A DNA stretch of 64,000 nt from Bigelowiella natans CCMP2755 (lineage: Eukaryota; Cercozoa; Chlorarachniophyceae). Shown in pieces: positions 50,201 to 61,366 of this stretch (its first letter is position 1; every line of letters begins with the position of its first letter). A program made the translations under genes and the position numbers. Below the pieces are notes generated by a model that was given only the letters and a program-made list of their open reading frames with translations, made no database searches and was not told the origin of the DNA. The stretch lies in the NCBI GenBank assembly GCA_000320545.1, contig ADNK01001701.1:41001-105000 (forward strand), given 5' to 3'.

Positions 50201-51640
50201 CCTCTTCAGCACTCAGCTCACGAGGTGCAAATTCCAAAAACGTTCGTTCTTGACAGTCGACCAGGTGATCAACAAGCTCAGCTTCAGTTTTCCCACGGAT
50301 GTCAGCTTCTGAAAGTTTTCCTTCTCCTTCAATCCTGCTGGCAAGTGTTCTGACGTCTTCTGCTGCCATTTGCTCGAGAACGTTGCGTTTCCCAGGCTTC
50401 CTCGACGATTTTCTTCGCGGAGCAAGACTTTCGTTGATGGGTGTTTGCCTTTTCTTGCTCCTGGTGCATCGTTTCGTTGGGCAAATGCAAGCTGGCAAGT
50501 GGATTTCTCTGCGAGGTTCACCAAGTGGCGTTCGCTTGGGACCAAAACTGAGAAAAAAGTTGAGACGAAAATTTTCGAAACAAGCCGTTTTGAAGTGGTT
50601 CAATGGGCAATTTTTCTTCAGAAGTTCACTGACAAAACTTGTGTTTGGTTTGTTCAAGTGCTGCTCGAGCTCGTGGAAACAAGCTGGCAAGCACTTGATT
50701 TGAACAAGTGTTGTTTGTTCAAGTGTGTTTGCAAGTGTGTTTGTTTTCAAGCACTTGTGCCCAGCGCTGTTCCAGACTTGCCAGCTTGACCAAGCTGGCA
50801 AGTGACACGTTGCACGTCCATCACCCAGTTGAGCAGCTTTGCAATCGCACCTCCAGACCTCTGGACCTGGCGTGTCTGGCCAGCTGGGTGTCACTGCAGC
50901 GCTCCAGCGCTGCGCGAGTGCGTCGCAGTCCAGCAGTGACTGGCACGTGCACTGGCTGGGTGAGCTCAACGTGATGAGCTGCAGCGTTTGCCACTCCAGC
51001 ACTCTTGGCAAGCATGTTTGGATGAACGTGCGGCAACGTCAGTGTCGTGCAAGCACTTGGCACTTGCAAGTGATTTTTCAAAACGTTCGCGTTTGTTCAA
51101 ACCAAACCAAATCAAACGTGTTTGCAAACACTCTTGGAAACTCTTCAAGAAAGTCACAAAAATTGAGCTTTTTGATGCGTCCATGGCATGGCCAATTCTA
51201 GCAATTGCTGGAATTGTCACCGATGTTGCCAGCCAAGTTTGAGATCGCCTGAGTTTGCGCAGGGGCAGTTGACGCAGCCAGCGTTGCTGGGTTGGAGCGC
51301 GATGATGACCGCCGCTCACACATTGATTGGACGGTCCAGACCAGTGGACGATGGGTTTTGTGGATGTTGCATGCTCTGGTGCTCAAACCTTTCTGGTCTG
51401 GTGGTCAGCACACAAAAGCAGCTGCCATGTTGCCCATTGGAACCCATTCCAGTGGGACAAGTGCACGTGTCTAGATGTGCATGACCAATGACGACTTCAC
51501 GTTGCGGAGGGATGGGGTGTTGGATTCGCTGCCATTTCCAGATTTGTTTGCACAGCCTGCAGTGCAACTCGGTAGCTTGTGTGTGATTTTCAGATGTGCA
51601 CCCTCTCATCAATGAATCAACGTGCTGAGCTCAGAGCATG
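47225..51640 (-). mobile_element. Degenerate hAT-superfamily DNA transposon
   Basis: The minus strand carries hAT hallmarks in order. A BED zinc finger (about 49760-49900; CNTCNKEV and HLTRTH) comes first. The catalytic region follows: LTTDG near 49410, RDNGSDA near 49180, VPTRWNSTHDVLQR near 48760, KLTTDVLC near 48590. Last is the dimerisation motif FPSLAVVARHHLSTPATSVESERIFSL (split here: ARHHLSTPATSVES, ERIFSLCG) near 47850-47920. The reading frame changes near 49390, 49050, 48410 and 47850 without plausible introns, so this copy cannot make an intact transposase. Flanks carry subterminal motifs in both orientations: TTTGCAAAC (47405-47460 and 51115-51130) and GAACAAGTG/CACTTGATTTG (47320-47390 and 50690-50730). 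Exact ends and target duplication were not found. Confidence 0.8.
47833..50000 (-). pseudogene. BED-finger hAT transposase, frameshifted
   Basis: Transposase remnant inside the hAT element. From the N-terminus: BED finger (W-W-C-x2-C-xn-H-x4-H), short basic linker (APKRSRSKS, after a possible 67-bp intron), RNase H-like core segments, and the C-terminal dimerisation domain, each in a different frame. After ERIFSLCG the family's expected continuation (GLVLTACRSALSTDKVEAL) is present but in another frame. At least four frame disruptions, so it is a relic. A further basic/acidic ORF upstream (50028-50480, KRQTPINESLAPRRK...) may be a lost N-terminal exon or a second element gene. Confidence 0.75.
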
Positions 51641-52185
51641 CATTGTTTTCCTCGGGCATCGTGTCACAGGAACTCCATGTGCTGGATGTAATCATCTTTG
51701 ACATTTGTGATGTTCGTGTGAGTAACTGGGCGACGAGTTGCAATGTTCATATTTGAATGAATAATTTCTAGTCCTAACTCTTTGATAATCCGTGACACTT
51801 CGTTTAAGGCTACTAAAAACATGATAACAATAAAATAATGCATTGCAATAATGCTTCTATTATGTAAGTCAATTATCTAATCTCATTTCTGAGTTTTATT
51901 TCAGCGTGATGAAGCACTGTCGAAGTAATCAAGATGATGCTTCATAATTTCTTCATCGTTCTAATAAAGAGAAATGGGTTTTTATTAGAAGTACGTTCAT
52001 TCACCAAGCAAGTTACAAGGATATCGTAATTTGAGCAAATGTGGAAATGAAGTGAAAACGAATTAAATTGCTTGATGTATGCATGTACCATCTCATCCCT
52101 TGAAGGAAATTTATCATCATTGAATAACCCACTGCTTGGTTCCTGACGAAAATATCTTACTTTTAAGAAACCCTGTTTCATGAAA
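51641..52185. other. AT-rich intergenic stretch
   Basis: Composition changes sharply here from the GC-rich hAT region to AT-rich DNA that continues to 60 kb. It holds an 85-codon minus-strand ORF (51942-52199) without family resemblance or clean splicing to the upstream gene. Nothing else seen. Confidence 0.4.
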
Positions 52186-53123
52186 TCATATTTGTCCAAC
52201 CTTAAAGCTAATAGGAGGCGATATTTTTACAGGATCAAGGACTGAAAGTGGGTTCTTGATTTCTGCCATCGAATTCTTGCTCTCAGTGGCGAAGAGTATT
52301 GGATCGTGTTGTGAAATCATTTTGTCTCCTCTACTTCGGAATGCCTTTCTGTGTAGTTCCGGTTCACTGAAAGTGCAGAAACGTTTTTTTTCCAGTTTTC
52401 ACTCAATTTAGAAATTTATATTTATAGATTATGGATTACTAGCCATGTTAAAACCTTTTTGTGACGTCATCATTTGAATCATCGTCAAAGATTTCAGAGA
52501 ATTCCTAGCACGAATAAGTTTTACTTCTTAACAATGCAAAATGCAATGTGAGTCTATCTTCCTTACCGGTTTGAAGAACACATTTGGAAGACTTTGAGAA
52601 CGGAGACGTCGATGATGTTGATTTTGTGGGCGAAATCTGCGACGTCGCTCATGAAATCTCTCTATTTTCTGAAAATATTTTTATGCTTTCTCTTCATCTA
52701 TTTTTTTTCTACAAAAACTTTTAATTGTTACTTGGTTTTGTGAGGCACGCCCTTTCAATTTGACACGCATTCTTGGCTGCTGAGGCGACAATTCTCTAAT
52801 TTCTCTCAGACGTCGTCGCTCAAAAACGCCTCTTGCATTCTGGCGATGATGCCGAGAACTATTATGTTGGCGATGTCTTGCATGCGAACGAGGCCGGCTT
52901 GTAGATGTCTCATTTTGGAGTTTATTCAACTAAGCAAGTATGTTTTCAGCAGGGGTAAGTTTATTAATGTGAACTGTGACCAACTTCTATAGCAAGTGAT
53001 CTGTTGCGCTGGACAAGCAAAATGTGGGTCTGCATCAGGTGATGGAGCATTGTGATCGTCTCTCCAAGAATTGCAGTTTTTTCCATCCTGTTGAGATAGT
53101 TGAGATACTGTATCATGTATCAT
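52186..53123 (-). CDS. Basic Arg/His-rich protein, unknown
   Basis: Not recognised. Four exons join in phase: 52732-52929 (TSTSRPRSHARHRQHNSSRH, VFERRRLREIRELSPQQP), 52567-52668 (KIERFHERRRRFRPQNQHH), 52455-52504 (EFSEIFDDDSNDDV), 52186-52366 (EPELHRKAFRSRGDKM, NPLSVLDPVKISPP, then VGQI and TGA). The 5' exon is uncertain; ATG 53123 (MIHDT) with a donor at 53108 gives the right phase. The protein is strongly basic in its first half and acidic in the middle, as in nucleic acid-binding or phosphorylation-regulated disordered proteins, but no domain is visible. Introns are short (about 50-90 bp) and free of microsatellites. Head to head with the kinase-like gene. Confidence 0.55.
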
Positions 53124-53734
53124 TTTTCAACTATAACAGAAAAACTAGTAACACACCTCCTACTCGAATTTGGTTTCAGGAAGGAAACAAGAGTACTATA
53201 CTAAAAGAAAATACATCTTAAGTGGATCTGCATGAATCAAATGTACATGAAGAATGTGTTGACATAATTTAGAAACAATCACATGTTGATTAAGAATATT
53301 TCGCCGTTCCTTCTCCCTAGCCTTCTTCCGAGTTCTAGGGGATCCCTATGCAAGATTAGAGGCAAACACACATCATCCATGATGAGGAAGTATAGCGTAT
53401 TCTAGAACCTGCCGTGAGTCGTTATTTGTCATCATTACAGAGTTAGGGGCGGGAATGGTAGTTATGATTTCATTGAAAATTCAAGCATTTTCATGGTCGA
53501 AGGGTTTAAAACGCAGTGCATATTCTACTACTTCATTCCATAAATAGCACTTCTTCAGCTTTGTTTGGTAAGTTAAGTTTACTGCTCCTTTTGTGCATGT
53601 TTGGTTTTGTTGAGGTTTGCAGATATTTGTTTGTTTCTAGTGGCGATTCCAACGACGGTTGGGTTAGAATCGCAGGACATATTTGCAGTGCGTCATGAAT
53701 AAATAAGCACAAAGACCCTCGCTTAGAACTTAGA
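53124..53734. promoter_or_regulatory. Intergenic region between the Arg/His-rich and kinase-like genes
   Basis: About 610 bp between divergent starts. AT-rich, no island and no microsatellite. Small ORFs only. Confidence 0.4.
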
Positions 53735-56700
53735 AATGGACGAGGAAAATGGGGGTAGAGACCAGAGCTCTCAAGGAACCAATCGTAACGTTTCTGTAAA
53801 TATTGAGCCTGGATCCCACCTCGGGGTATTAAAGAAGTTCTACTATATTCGTAAAAGAAAATATAATATTATTGAATACAGTCACAGAGCACTATTATGA
53901 GCTTCCCGGCAACAGTAACCCCGCGAGGTACCATGAAAAGTTTGCTGGAACGGTACGTTAACACATCAAATGAATCGATAAATGCTGAATGGTTGTGTTC
54001 ATTTTGACTGAAGACCGAGAACAGGCGCACCTGAGAAGTAAACATCAAAGATAATACAAAATGCTATGCATCAACCATGAATCATGAATCGAACAGATCA
54101 CTGCTATCGCCCAGACATATTTCAGGGGATGGCTTCAGGCAGAGCGTATAATGTTTTTCTATGTTTATCATCAAGATTATGAACAAAATTGATTTCCCTA
54201 GACGTGGTCTGCGTCTGATTCTCCGCGGGCAATACTTCAAAATGACGATCCTAATCAAAAGGTTCATCGGTTTACATATGTGTGCTCATTGAGTAACATT
54301 TTTTTTATTAGGGATCACATCGTTCCAGACGCAGCGTAGGTTCAGGTGTTTATCATCTTGGTCAGTTATTGCCCCATGTATTCATTACTTTATCCTTTTC
54401 AATTAATCCCTAAGTCGGAAATGACATTCCCAGACCTGTATCTGTGTTGAAGGTTATTTAATCGATGTATTGGATACCTTCTATTCCAAGTTTGAAATTG
54501 ATTTCAATAAAAGGGTGAGGTGAAAGGTCGTTTTGGAAGCACAGAATACGAAATTGTAAATCCAAAAGCCGCTCGTGTTGGGAATCTTTTCCAGGTGCGT
54601 AGAAACCACTCAATGATTGCAAAGTTAGAAAATATATATTTTAAACATAGAATTAGCTATTCTCTAAATCCACATTTTTACCTGCGCTGGTTTCAGTTAA
54701 AGGATAAAGAAGGAAACTTATATGCAGCAAAACCATGTGACAAGATTGCCCAGAAGCAATTCAAGCGAGAAGCAATGCAGTAATTTGAGTTCAGCTTAGT
54801 ATTCATTATTTTACTAAACTCTGATCTTATTACTCTTTTTCCAGATACTTCCATATGGATCCTCATCAAAATGTATTGACTATCACTGATATCGCCCATG
54901 TTCTACATGAGCAACAGGTTCATTTGGTTTTCAAATTTATGACGAAGTTATGCTGACACTGGGACCGGCCATTAGGATATCAAGCTTCTGGTTGTGCCTT
55001 GGGCTACAATCGGAAATCTTCAGGTCGATTTCTTCGAAAGAAAACAAGTTTCTACTCTGAAAATTGATTTTGCATTTAGGCTTGCATGTCACTTTGCGTC
55101 ATATCGCTAAGTCTTCGCATTGATCTTTGCAGACAGATCGGAAAGGGTAATGGACCATTTACCTATTGTTCACTCATATTCTCATATTATTACACAATCT
55201 GCAAATAAAGGCCTTCAGCATCTGCATCACTTGAATCCTCCAATGATCCATCAGGTTCAGCGGCATTATTTCAACTGATTTTCCATGAAGTCTTCCTTTA
55301 CTTTTATTATCAGAATCTCAAACCTCAAAACGTCCTAATGTTTATAGAAGAGGATAAGCTTGTTGCAAAGGTAAAAAAATGGGTAATCGTAATAAAATAT
55401 AACCTCATTACACACTACTGTACAGATTACAGACTTTGGAATTATGGCTAGCGGGTATCTAAATTTAAATTCTTTCATTTATTTTAAATATTTGATATTT
55501 GTTTTCATTTACAGTGTGAGTAGTATCAAATTGGTCTCGCCTCCAGGTTGAATAATCATGTTCCTATCTTGCAAAAATGATTGGGATTGAAATCTAGGTA
55601 GCATTGCGGATGACAAGGAGTTTGAATCAAAATTGTCGTCTTCGCGACGGTATATTTCTGCTTACATAATTTTCCCAAAAAGTCCCAATTTAGTTGTTTT
55701 GCTAAAATTCCGGGGAGTAGGGGGAGTTCTGGAAGCCGGCATAGGTCTCTCAGTCGCTCGAAGCATGGAAAACCAAACCGAACTTCAAGGAAACCATCTG
55801 TTCCACCATTAACATCACCCAGGTAACTCAGAAAATAGATTGACACCCAGGTAACTGAGAAAAAAGATCGTATATGTCTAATCTTTTTACGTGACTCAGT
55901 ACAAGTAAATCCCGCGGCAAACAAACCAGGACTTCTAGAAAGGTTGCAGCATACGAACAATAAAGCCTTATTATTACACATAAGATCAGCATATACTTAA
56001 AGGCCAAGAACTCTCCAAGAGGATACAATCTGAGGACGCCTAGGAACACCGAGCATGAAGATTCAAACTATTGGGTAAGTGAAGTTTCCATTTTTATTAA
56101 CATATTTGATTTTTGGCTTCTCTGTACATTTTGCTTAAGGCCTCCCCTGAACAAAGGCCAGGCAACACCAGTTTGAATAATTTTGTTTTGAACTAAAAGC
56201 TCGAAAAAATAATCCTCTGTGGTTTGTGACAGACAAAATATCTGTGAAGAGTGATGTATTTTCATTGGGTTTACTCTGTATCTACATTCTGGGAAAGGGG
56301 GTATACATACATTCTATACAGATTTCATTATCATCGATGACCAGTATGCTTAATCACAGGAGGAAATACCGAACTTTGCACAGGTTAAAATCAACGTAAA
56401 ATTTAAAACCAGTTTTAAATTTTACGTTGGTTTTTTCATAAAGGGTTTCTTTACTCTGAACTATCATGCTCCTGGAATGTTGAAGAAAGTTAAGGAGTGT
56501 CTAGAACCATATGGGTAAAATTTATACGATGAATAGAATTTAATTGATCAGAAAATGTTTTTTTAAAGGTATAAAACCAGGCGCAAAGTTCAAATACTCG
56601 CAAAGTATTTATTCCGATAGGGGAGAAATACTGTTGTGTGTGTGCAATAAAAGTATGTTTCGTATTCGGAGATATGATCATCACTGTAGTCATTGATCAG

Positions 56701-59700
56701 GGTTCTCACTTCTTGCTGCGGAAAGTTTTCCTTCTCTCGGCCTGGAGTAAAAGATCTTTTGAAGGTGTGTCTTGGATGGAGAAATTTATTCTAGCAGATA
56801 ATTATTTTCATGACAATAAAGGCTCTTCAAGAAGCCAGGGGAACTAAAAAAGGTCAATTCTAAGAATGAAGCTAAGGGATCAAGCTCTGATATTTGTTCA
56901 AATATTTTGATATTTTGATAGGAAAGTTGACATTTAAATTTCATAGTTTGCCAAGACCAACAACAGCTGAAGACTCAAAGGTCCACTTGACTAGAAAATT
57001 TCGAAGTTAGTATCCAGATTACTTTCCAGAGCCAACACACTAAACTACATAGGATACTTATCGTCAACGACAAAAGAAGTTGAAAGATAGCGAGAAGCAA
57101 ATGAGGTGTGGTGAAACAAGTTCAAAGTTCATTCAGTATCTATCTAAACTGAATTTATTTTGTAACACTGAATATTTTGTAACAAGATTTACTCAATTTC
57201 TGGACTCAATGTTCAACAATCAAAAAGTTTCGATAGCATACAAATTCTATTCGAAGGTATCAAAATACTGTGATTACTTATCAAGAAGAATAAAGGCAGT
57301 GAAACATGCTAACACAATCAGGACGCAGAGAAAGGAGATGCCAAGGCGCAATATAATCTGGGAAATTGCTACCTTAAAGTGATAGTATCAAATTGATGTA
57401 GTCTAAAAAATATGCTAAAGTTTTGAATGGCTGTTCCAGGGCATAGGTATGGAGAAAAATGATCAGCTAGCTGTAAAGTGGTACACTGCGAGTGCAGTGC
57501 AGGTACATATTTCATTCAATTATTCTGACATTATGTGCTTGTATCGACCTTCGAACTAAGAATGTTCTAAAAGGGAAATGGCGAGGCTCAAAACAACTTG
57601 GGATTATGTTATGAAAAAGGTAACATCATTCGAAAACGTAATTTTTATTAAAGCTATAAACATCAAAGGTTATGGAGTTGAGAAAAATGCAGATACAGCT
57701 TTCCAATGGTGAGAGAGACTAATATTACAAATAAGAAATAAAATTAAATTGGATTAAATCTAAGAAGGATTTTCTCCACAGGTACGCAAAGAGTGCCGAA
57801 GGAAATTGTGCTCTTGGTACTAATTTAGAACTAAGTCCCGAGAGCCTTAACTATATCCATGTTGTATGATGTTTATAGGGCAATTCAATCTTGGTTTGTG
57901 TTATGAATTCGGTAATTTTTGGTACTCTAAATTTCTATTGCACATCAGCACTCTATTTAATTCGGAACAAAACAGGTATTGGTACGAAGATTGAACTTTC
58001 CAAGGCAGCTACTTGCTACCGGTGGAATCCCTCATCTATTACCTTCCTCAATTTCTAATATTTGAAATATCACAGTCTAGCTTCTGAAAAGGGAAACCAT
58101 GAAGCAATGAACAATTTGGGTATCTAAAATATACAAAGAAATGGATGAGAATAAAATTGAATTTAATATTGAAACCTTTAGCTCTATGCTACGAACGTGG
58201 AATTGGAGTGGAGATTGATCTAAAAAAGGTTCAAATGAAATAAGACATATGGAATTGTACCTAATCTTGGAAACCATAGGCAATACAGTTGTTCATTAGC
58301 AGTGCTGAGAAAGGTTATAGTTATTTTTTGTTGTATAGGAATGAACTCGATACTATAGATATCAATTTTAGGACACGCTATGGCAGAGTTTAATGTAGCA
58401 TTGTGCTACCAGAAAGTAGGAACATTGGTTTATAAGCTTAAAAAGGATACTATCTTTTTCATTCAGTCGTGATAGGGCACTTCCGCGATTTTTAATAAAA
58501 AAATAAATGTTAGGGAAACGGCGTCGAAGAGAATTTTGCCATCGCAATTGAATGGTTTGAACTAAAGGAAGCAATATCAAAGATGTGAAGTAACATTGTG
58601 TGCCTAGGTATAACAGAGCTGCAGAGCATGGATTTGAGCAAGCCCAAGTACTTTTTTTGAGAGTTTAATAATTATGATGATGATTGAGTTTCTAATTAGT
58701 GCAATCTTGGTGTCTTTTACCAGCAAGGAATTGGTAGTTACGTTTCATTTTAGTAGAGAATGTGTTTATCCAAGTATTGTATATAGGAGTTGCAAAGGAC
58801 GAAATGAGGGCATGTAAATGGTCATTACATATTGCAAATCGATTCTTTGCATCTTTTTGAATGTATGTTTAATAATATGCAGGTACATCACCGCTGCTGC
58901 TCAGGTTGGTACGTTCGATTTTTGCGAGTTACGATATCATATGATGTTTCACTTGAAGGGATATGCTGAGGCACAAAACAATCTCGCTATATGCTACGAG
59001 CATGGTTTTGGACTTTGTTGTTTTATCATGAGTTTTAGCCTAAATTTTGTGTCATTTGTACTTGGGAAGGTATTGGCGTTCCAGCTGATCAGAGATTGGC
59101 AATCCAATGGTACACCGAAGCATCTCTTCAGGTCATGGATGAGACGCAATGTATACACAGCCATATGATCTTCATCCTTTATATTTGGTCTTCAAGGGTC
59201 ATGCAGAAGCTCAATTCAATCTTGCCAACTGCTATTTGAGGGTCATAATGAAGATAATGCTATGAAGTTTTTCTACTGAAAATGATGCATTGCTAGGGTG
59301 TTGGTGTGGAACCAAATGCACATACTGCTTTCCAATGGTAAGATCACCATTATATGTCATATGTTCTGGGCGTTATCAGTCAATTCGCCATTAGGTTCCA
59401 AGAAAGTGCCGGCCAGGGAGATCATGCTGATGCACAATTCCAACTTTCTCTCTGCTACCATGATGGTGAATTGTATTCCAACCATTTTAGCATCGTGCTG
59501 ATAATGCTTTTTAGGCATCGGAATGCAAGCAAATGAAGAGAGTGCCATCATGTGGTGCCTACGGTAATACATTTGATATTTTAGCTTTGAGTCTATCGCA
59601 GGATATAATTTTGTCATCATTTTTTAATAGAGCCGCACAGAATAATTGCCCAGAGGTGGAAATAAGTTACGTACATGAAGAAACAAGGAGTTATTTTTAA

Positions 59701-60020
59701 TCGCATACCATAGGCACAGTATCAAGCCGCATTATTTTATCATCTTGGTCACTTAGTGACTCCAGATGAAGAAAAGGTGGGTACGTATTTTCAGTAATTA
59801 CACTTGAGCCAGATCAATTGTTAGAGCAACGAAAATCTGAGGCTACTAATCAAAACGAAAATAGGTTGCTAAGTTTTTCCTCGCTGCAGCAGAAGGAGGC
59901 CACGAAGAATCTATGGTAAACGTCGGAATTTGTTTCAAAAATGGAATTGGTGTCAATCAGGACGAGAAAGAGGCAGAAAAATGGTTCTCTGCAGCAGAAG
60001 CTCATCAAGAAAGTTCCTAA
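53735..60020 (+). CDS. Kinase-like domain fused to eleven Sel1 repeats
   Basis: A protein kinase fold followed by Sel1-like (TPR-type) helical repeats, a scaffold architecture. It starts MDEENGGRDQSSQ (ATG 53735); several small exons lead to the kinase-like part. The N-lobe has NLYAAKPCDK (VAIK-type Lys). The catalytic loop exon (55314-55370) reads NLKPQNVLMF after MIHQ, so HRD is replaced by HQN and the usual catalytic Asp is Asn. DFG is intact (DFGIMASG, 55432-55440). Exons 55598-55649, 55721-55822, 55900-55942 and 56003-56074 insert about 100 Ser/Arg/Lys-rich residues before the APE position (ASPEQR, 56140-56161). SDVFSLGLLCIYIL follows. From 57320 come eleven Sel1 units such as KAQYNLGNCYLK-GIGMEKND and AEAQNNLAICYEH-GIGVPADQ. 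TAA at 60018-60020. More than 35 short exons with 50-80 bp introns. Between about 56570 and 57300 the exon path is unclear. Confidence 0.75.
56162..56232 (+). other. Non-canonical GC-AG intron
   Basis: To keep reading phase between the ASPEQRP exon and DKISVKSDVFSLG, the donor must be GC at 56162-56163 (CCAG|GCAACA) with AG at 56231-56232. No GT donor gives the frame. All other introns I resolved in the window are GT-AG. Confidence 0.55.
56392..56429. repeat. Perfect 18-bp inverted repeat inside a 60-bp intron
   Basis: Arms 392-409 and 412-429 (of 56 kb) are exact reverse complements with a 2-base loop (CA). The proposed intron spans 56384-56443, so the hairpin fills nearly all of it, starting 8 bases after the GT and ending 14 bases before the AG. 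Confidence 0.9.
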
Positions 60021-60044
60021 CTAACGTATACATCGAGCTTATTC

Positions 60045-61130
60045 TGCTCACGGTCTTATATGGCGGCACCCAGGGTCGTCAATGATGCACCTTACTCACA
60101 ATGCATAGCACAAATTTAAAGTTGAGAGGGCAAAGTGCAATAGAAAATGCTAGGTGTGTAAACAAATTGATTATATTGAAAACGTAAATCACTCTGTATT
60201 GTGTGCTCATATCGAGACATTTGTTGCATTTGCTATGCTTGAGTTTGCACATTGTTCAAGTGTTTTATAGGCTGCCAGCGATGTGTTTGTGCGCAACCGC
60301 ATGTGTAACGGTGCATGGCGTACCACACTGCATCAGAAAGCTAGAAAGCTGCCTTTTCCTTAGACGTCCTTACTAGCTTATCTCATGCCCTCGCACCGGT
60401 GATTTCAATCATTTGCATTTAAATGTGTATCGTTTCGTTCGCATTTGGCATGAGATGCTGTCTAGCTGTACTAGTCTAGATCTGGCTGTGCTGCTGTAAT
60501 GCATGCGAATTCCCCCACATCTATCTGCTGCATGATGAAGCCTAGTTTCTGCACGCGTGCGATGCCTGTTGCTAGTGTTGAGCTGTGCAGATGTGAAAAC
60601 GCAAAAGTCACATGGCTAGATGGACTAGCTAGCTAGTGGAGGCAGGCTCTGCTAGTCTCTACTAGTTTAGATCTAGAGCTAGCTAGCTAGGGCCAGACTA
60701 CCACACTACCACAGTCTAAGCAGTAGCGCGCGCGCGCGGTCTAGCGCTAGTGCGGTGCGCTGAGTTGCTAGCTTGGCTGATCGGAACCGACGCGCTCTAC
60801 TAGTCTAGCACTGCACGACATTCTGCAAGTCTAGTGACTGTATGCTGAAAAATGAATAGAGTTGCATTGGGCGAGACTAGGGGACTAGGGGAGCAAGCTA
60901 GCAAGACGTGCAAGCAATTGCACGACAGCTTCGCATCTAGCTAGCTAGGCGATGCTAAGAATAGAAACAACTAGACAATCGCGGACTATGCATGTGACAT
61001 TAGCATTGGACATGTGTAACACACCTACAACGTGTTGGTCATAGTGCTGCATCAGGACCGCATGATAAATTGGATTACTCCATTTGTTTCGACTCAGTCG
61101 GAAATTTTTTTACTAGAATTAGTTAGATAT
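60045..61130. repeat. Repeat island 8, CTAG-rich
   Basis: Convergent intergenic region between the kinase-like/Sel1 gene and the copper chaperone gene. Dense CTAG, GCTAGC and TCTAGA words, a (GC)n run near 60728-60739, and GCATGC words. No coding signal. 61131-61366 is AT-rich with nothing recognised. Confidence 0.6.
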
Positions 61131-61366
61131 GTAGATGCTGTTCATTCACATGCAATATAAGCATGTTATAAAATGTTCGAATTTTGATTATTATGCATCT
61201 AACAGTATACATTAATTTAACTCTTTACGGGAGCGACATCAAGGCATTGAATCATTCCATTGACGAGAATCGAACACTATTTACTATTCACAATAGAAGA
61301 TTCCCTTGTTGGGAGGATGAATATAAAAGACCACCGCAGAGGATTTGCTCTTACGAATTTCTGAAA

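Noticed and set aside
50028..51011. 327-codon minus-strand ORF as a separate gene
   Set aside because: Its first half reads through subterminal repeat motifs of the hAT element; only the second half looks coding and probably belongs to the element.
51942..52199. 85-codon minus ORF as a 3' exon of the Arg/His-rich gene
   Set aside because: The upstream exon reads straight into a TGA stop with good coding sequence, and the phase for splicing into this ORF does not fit.
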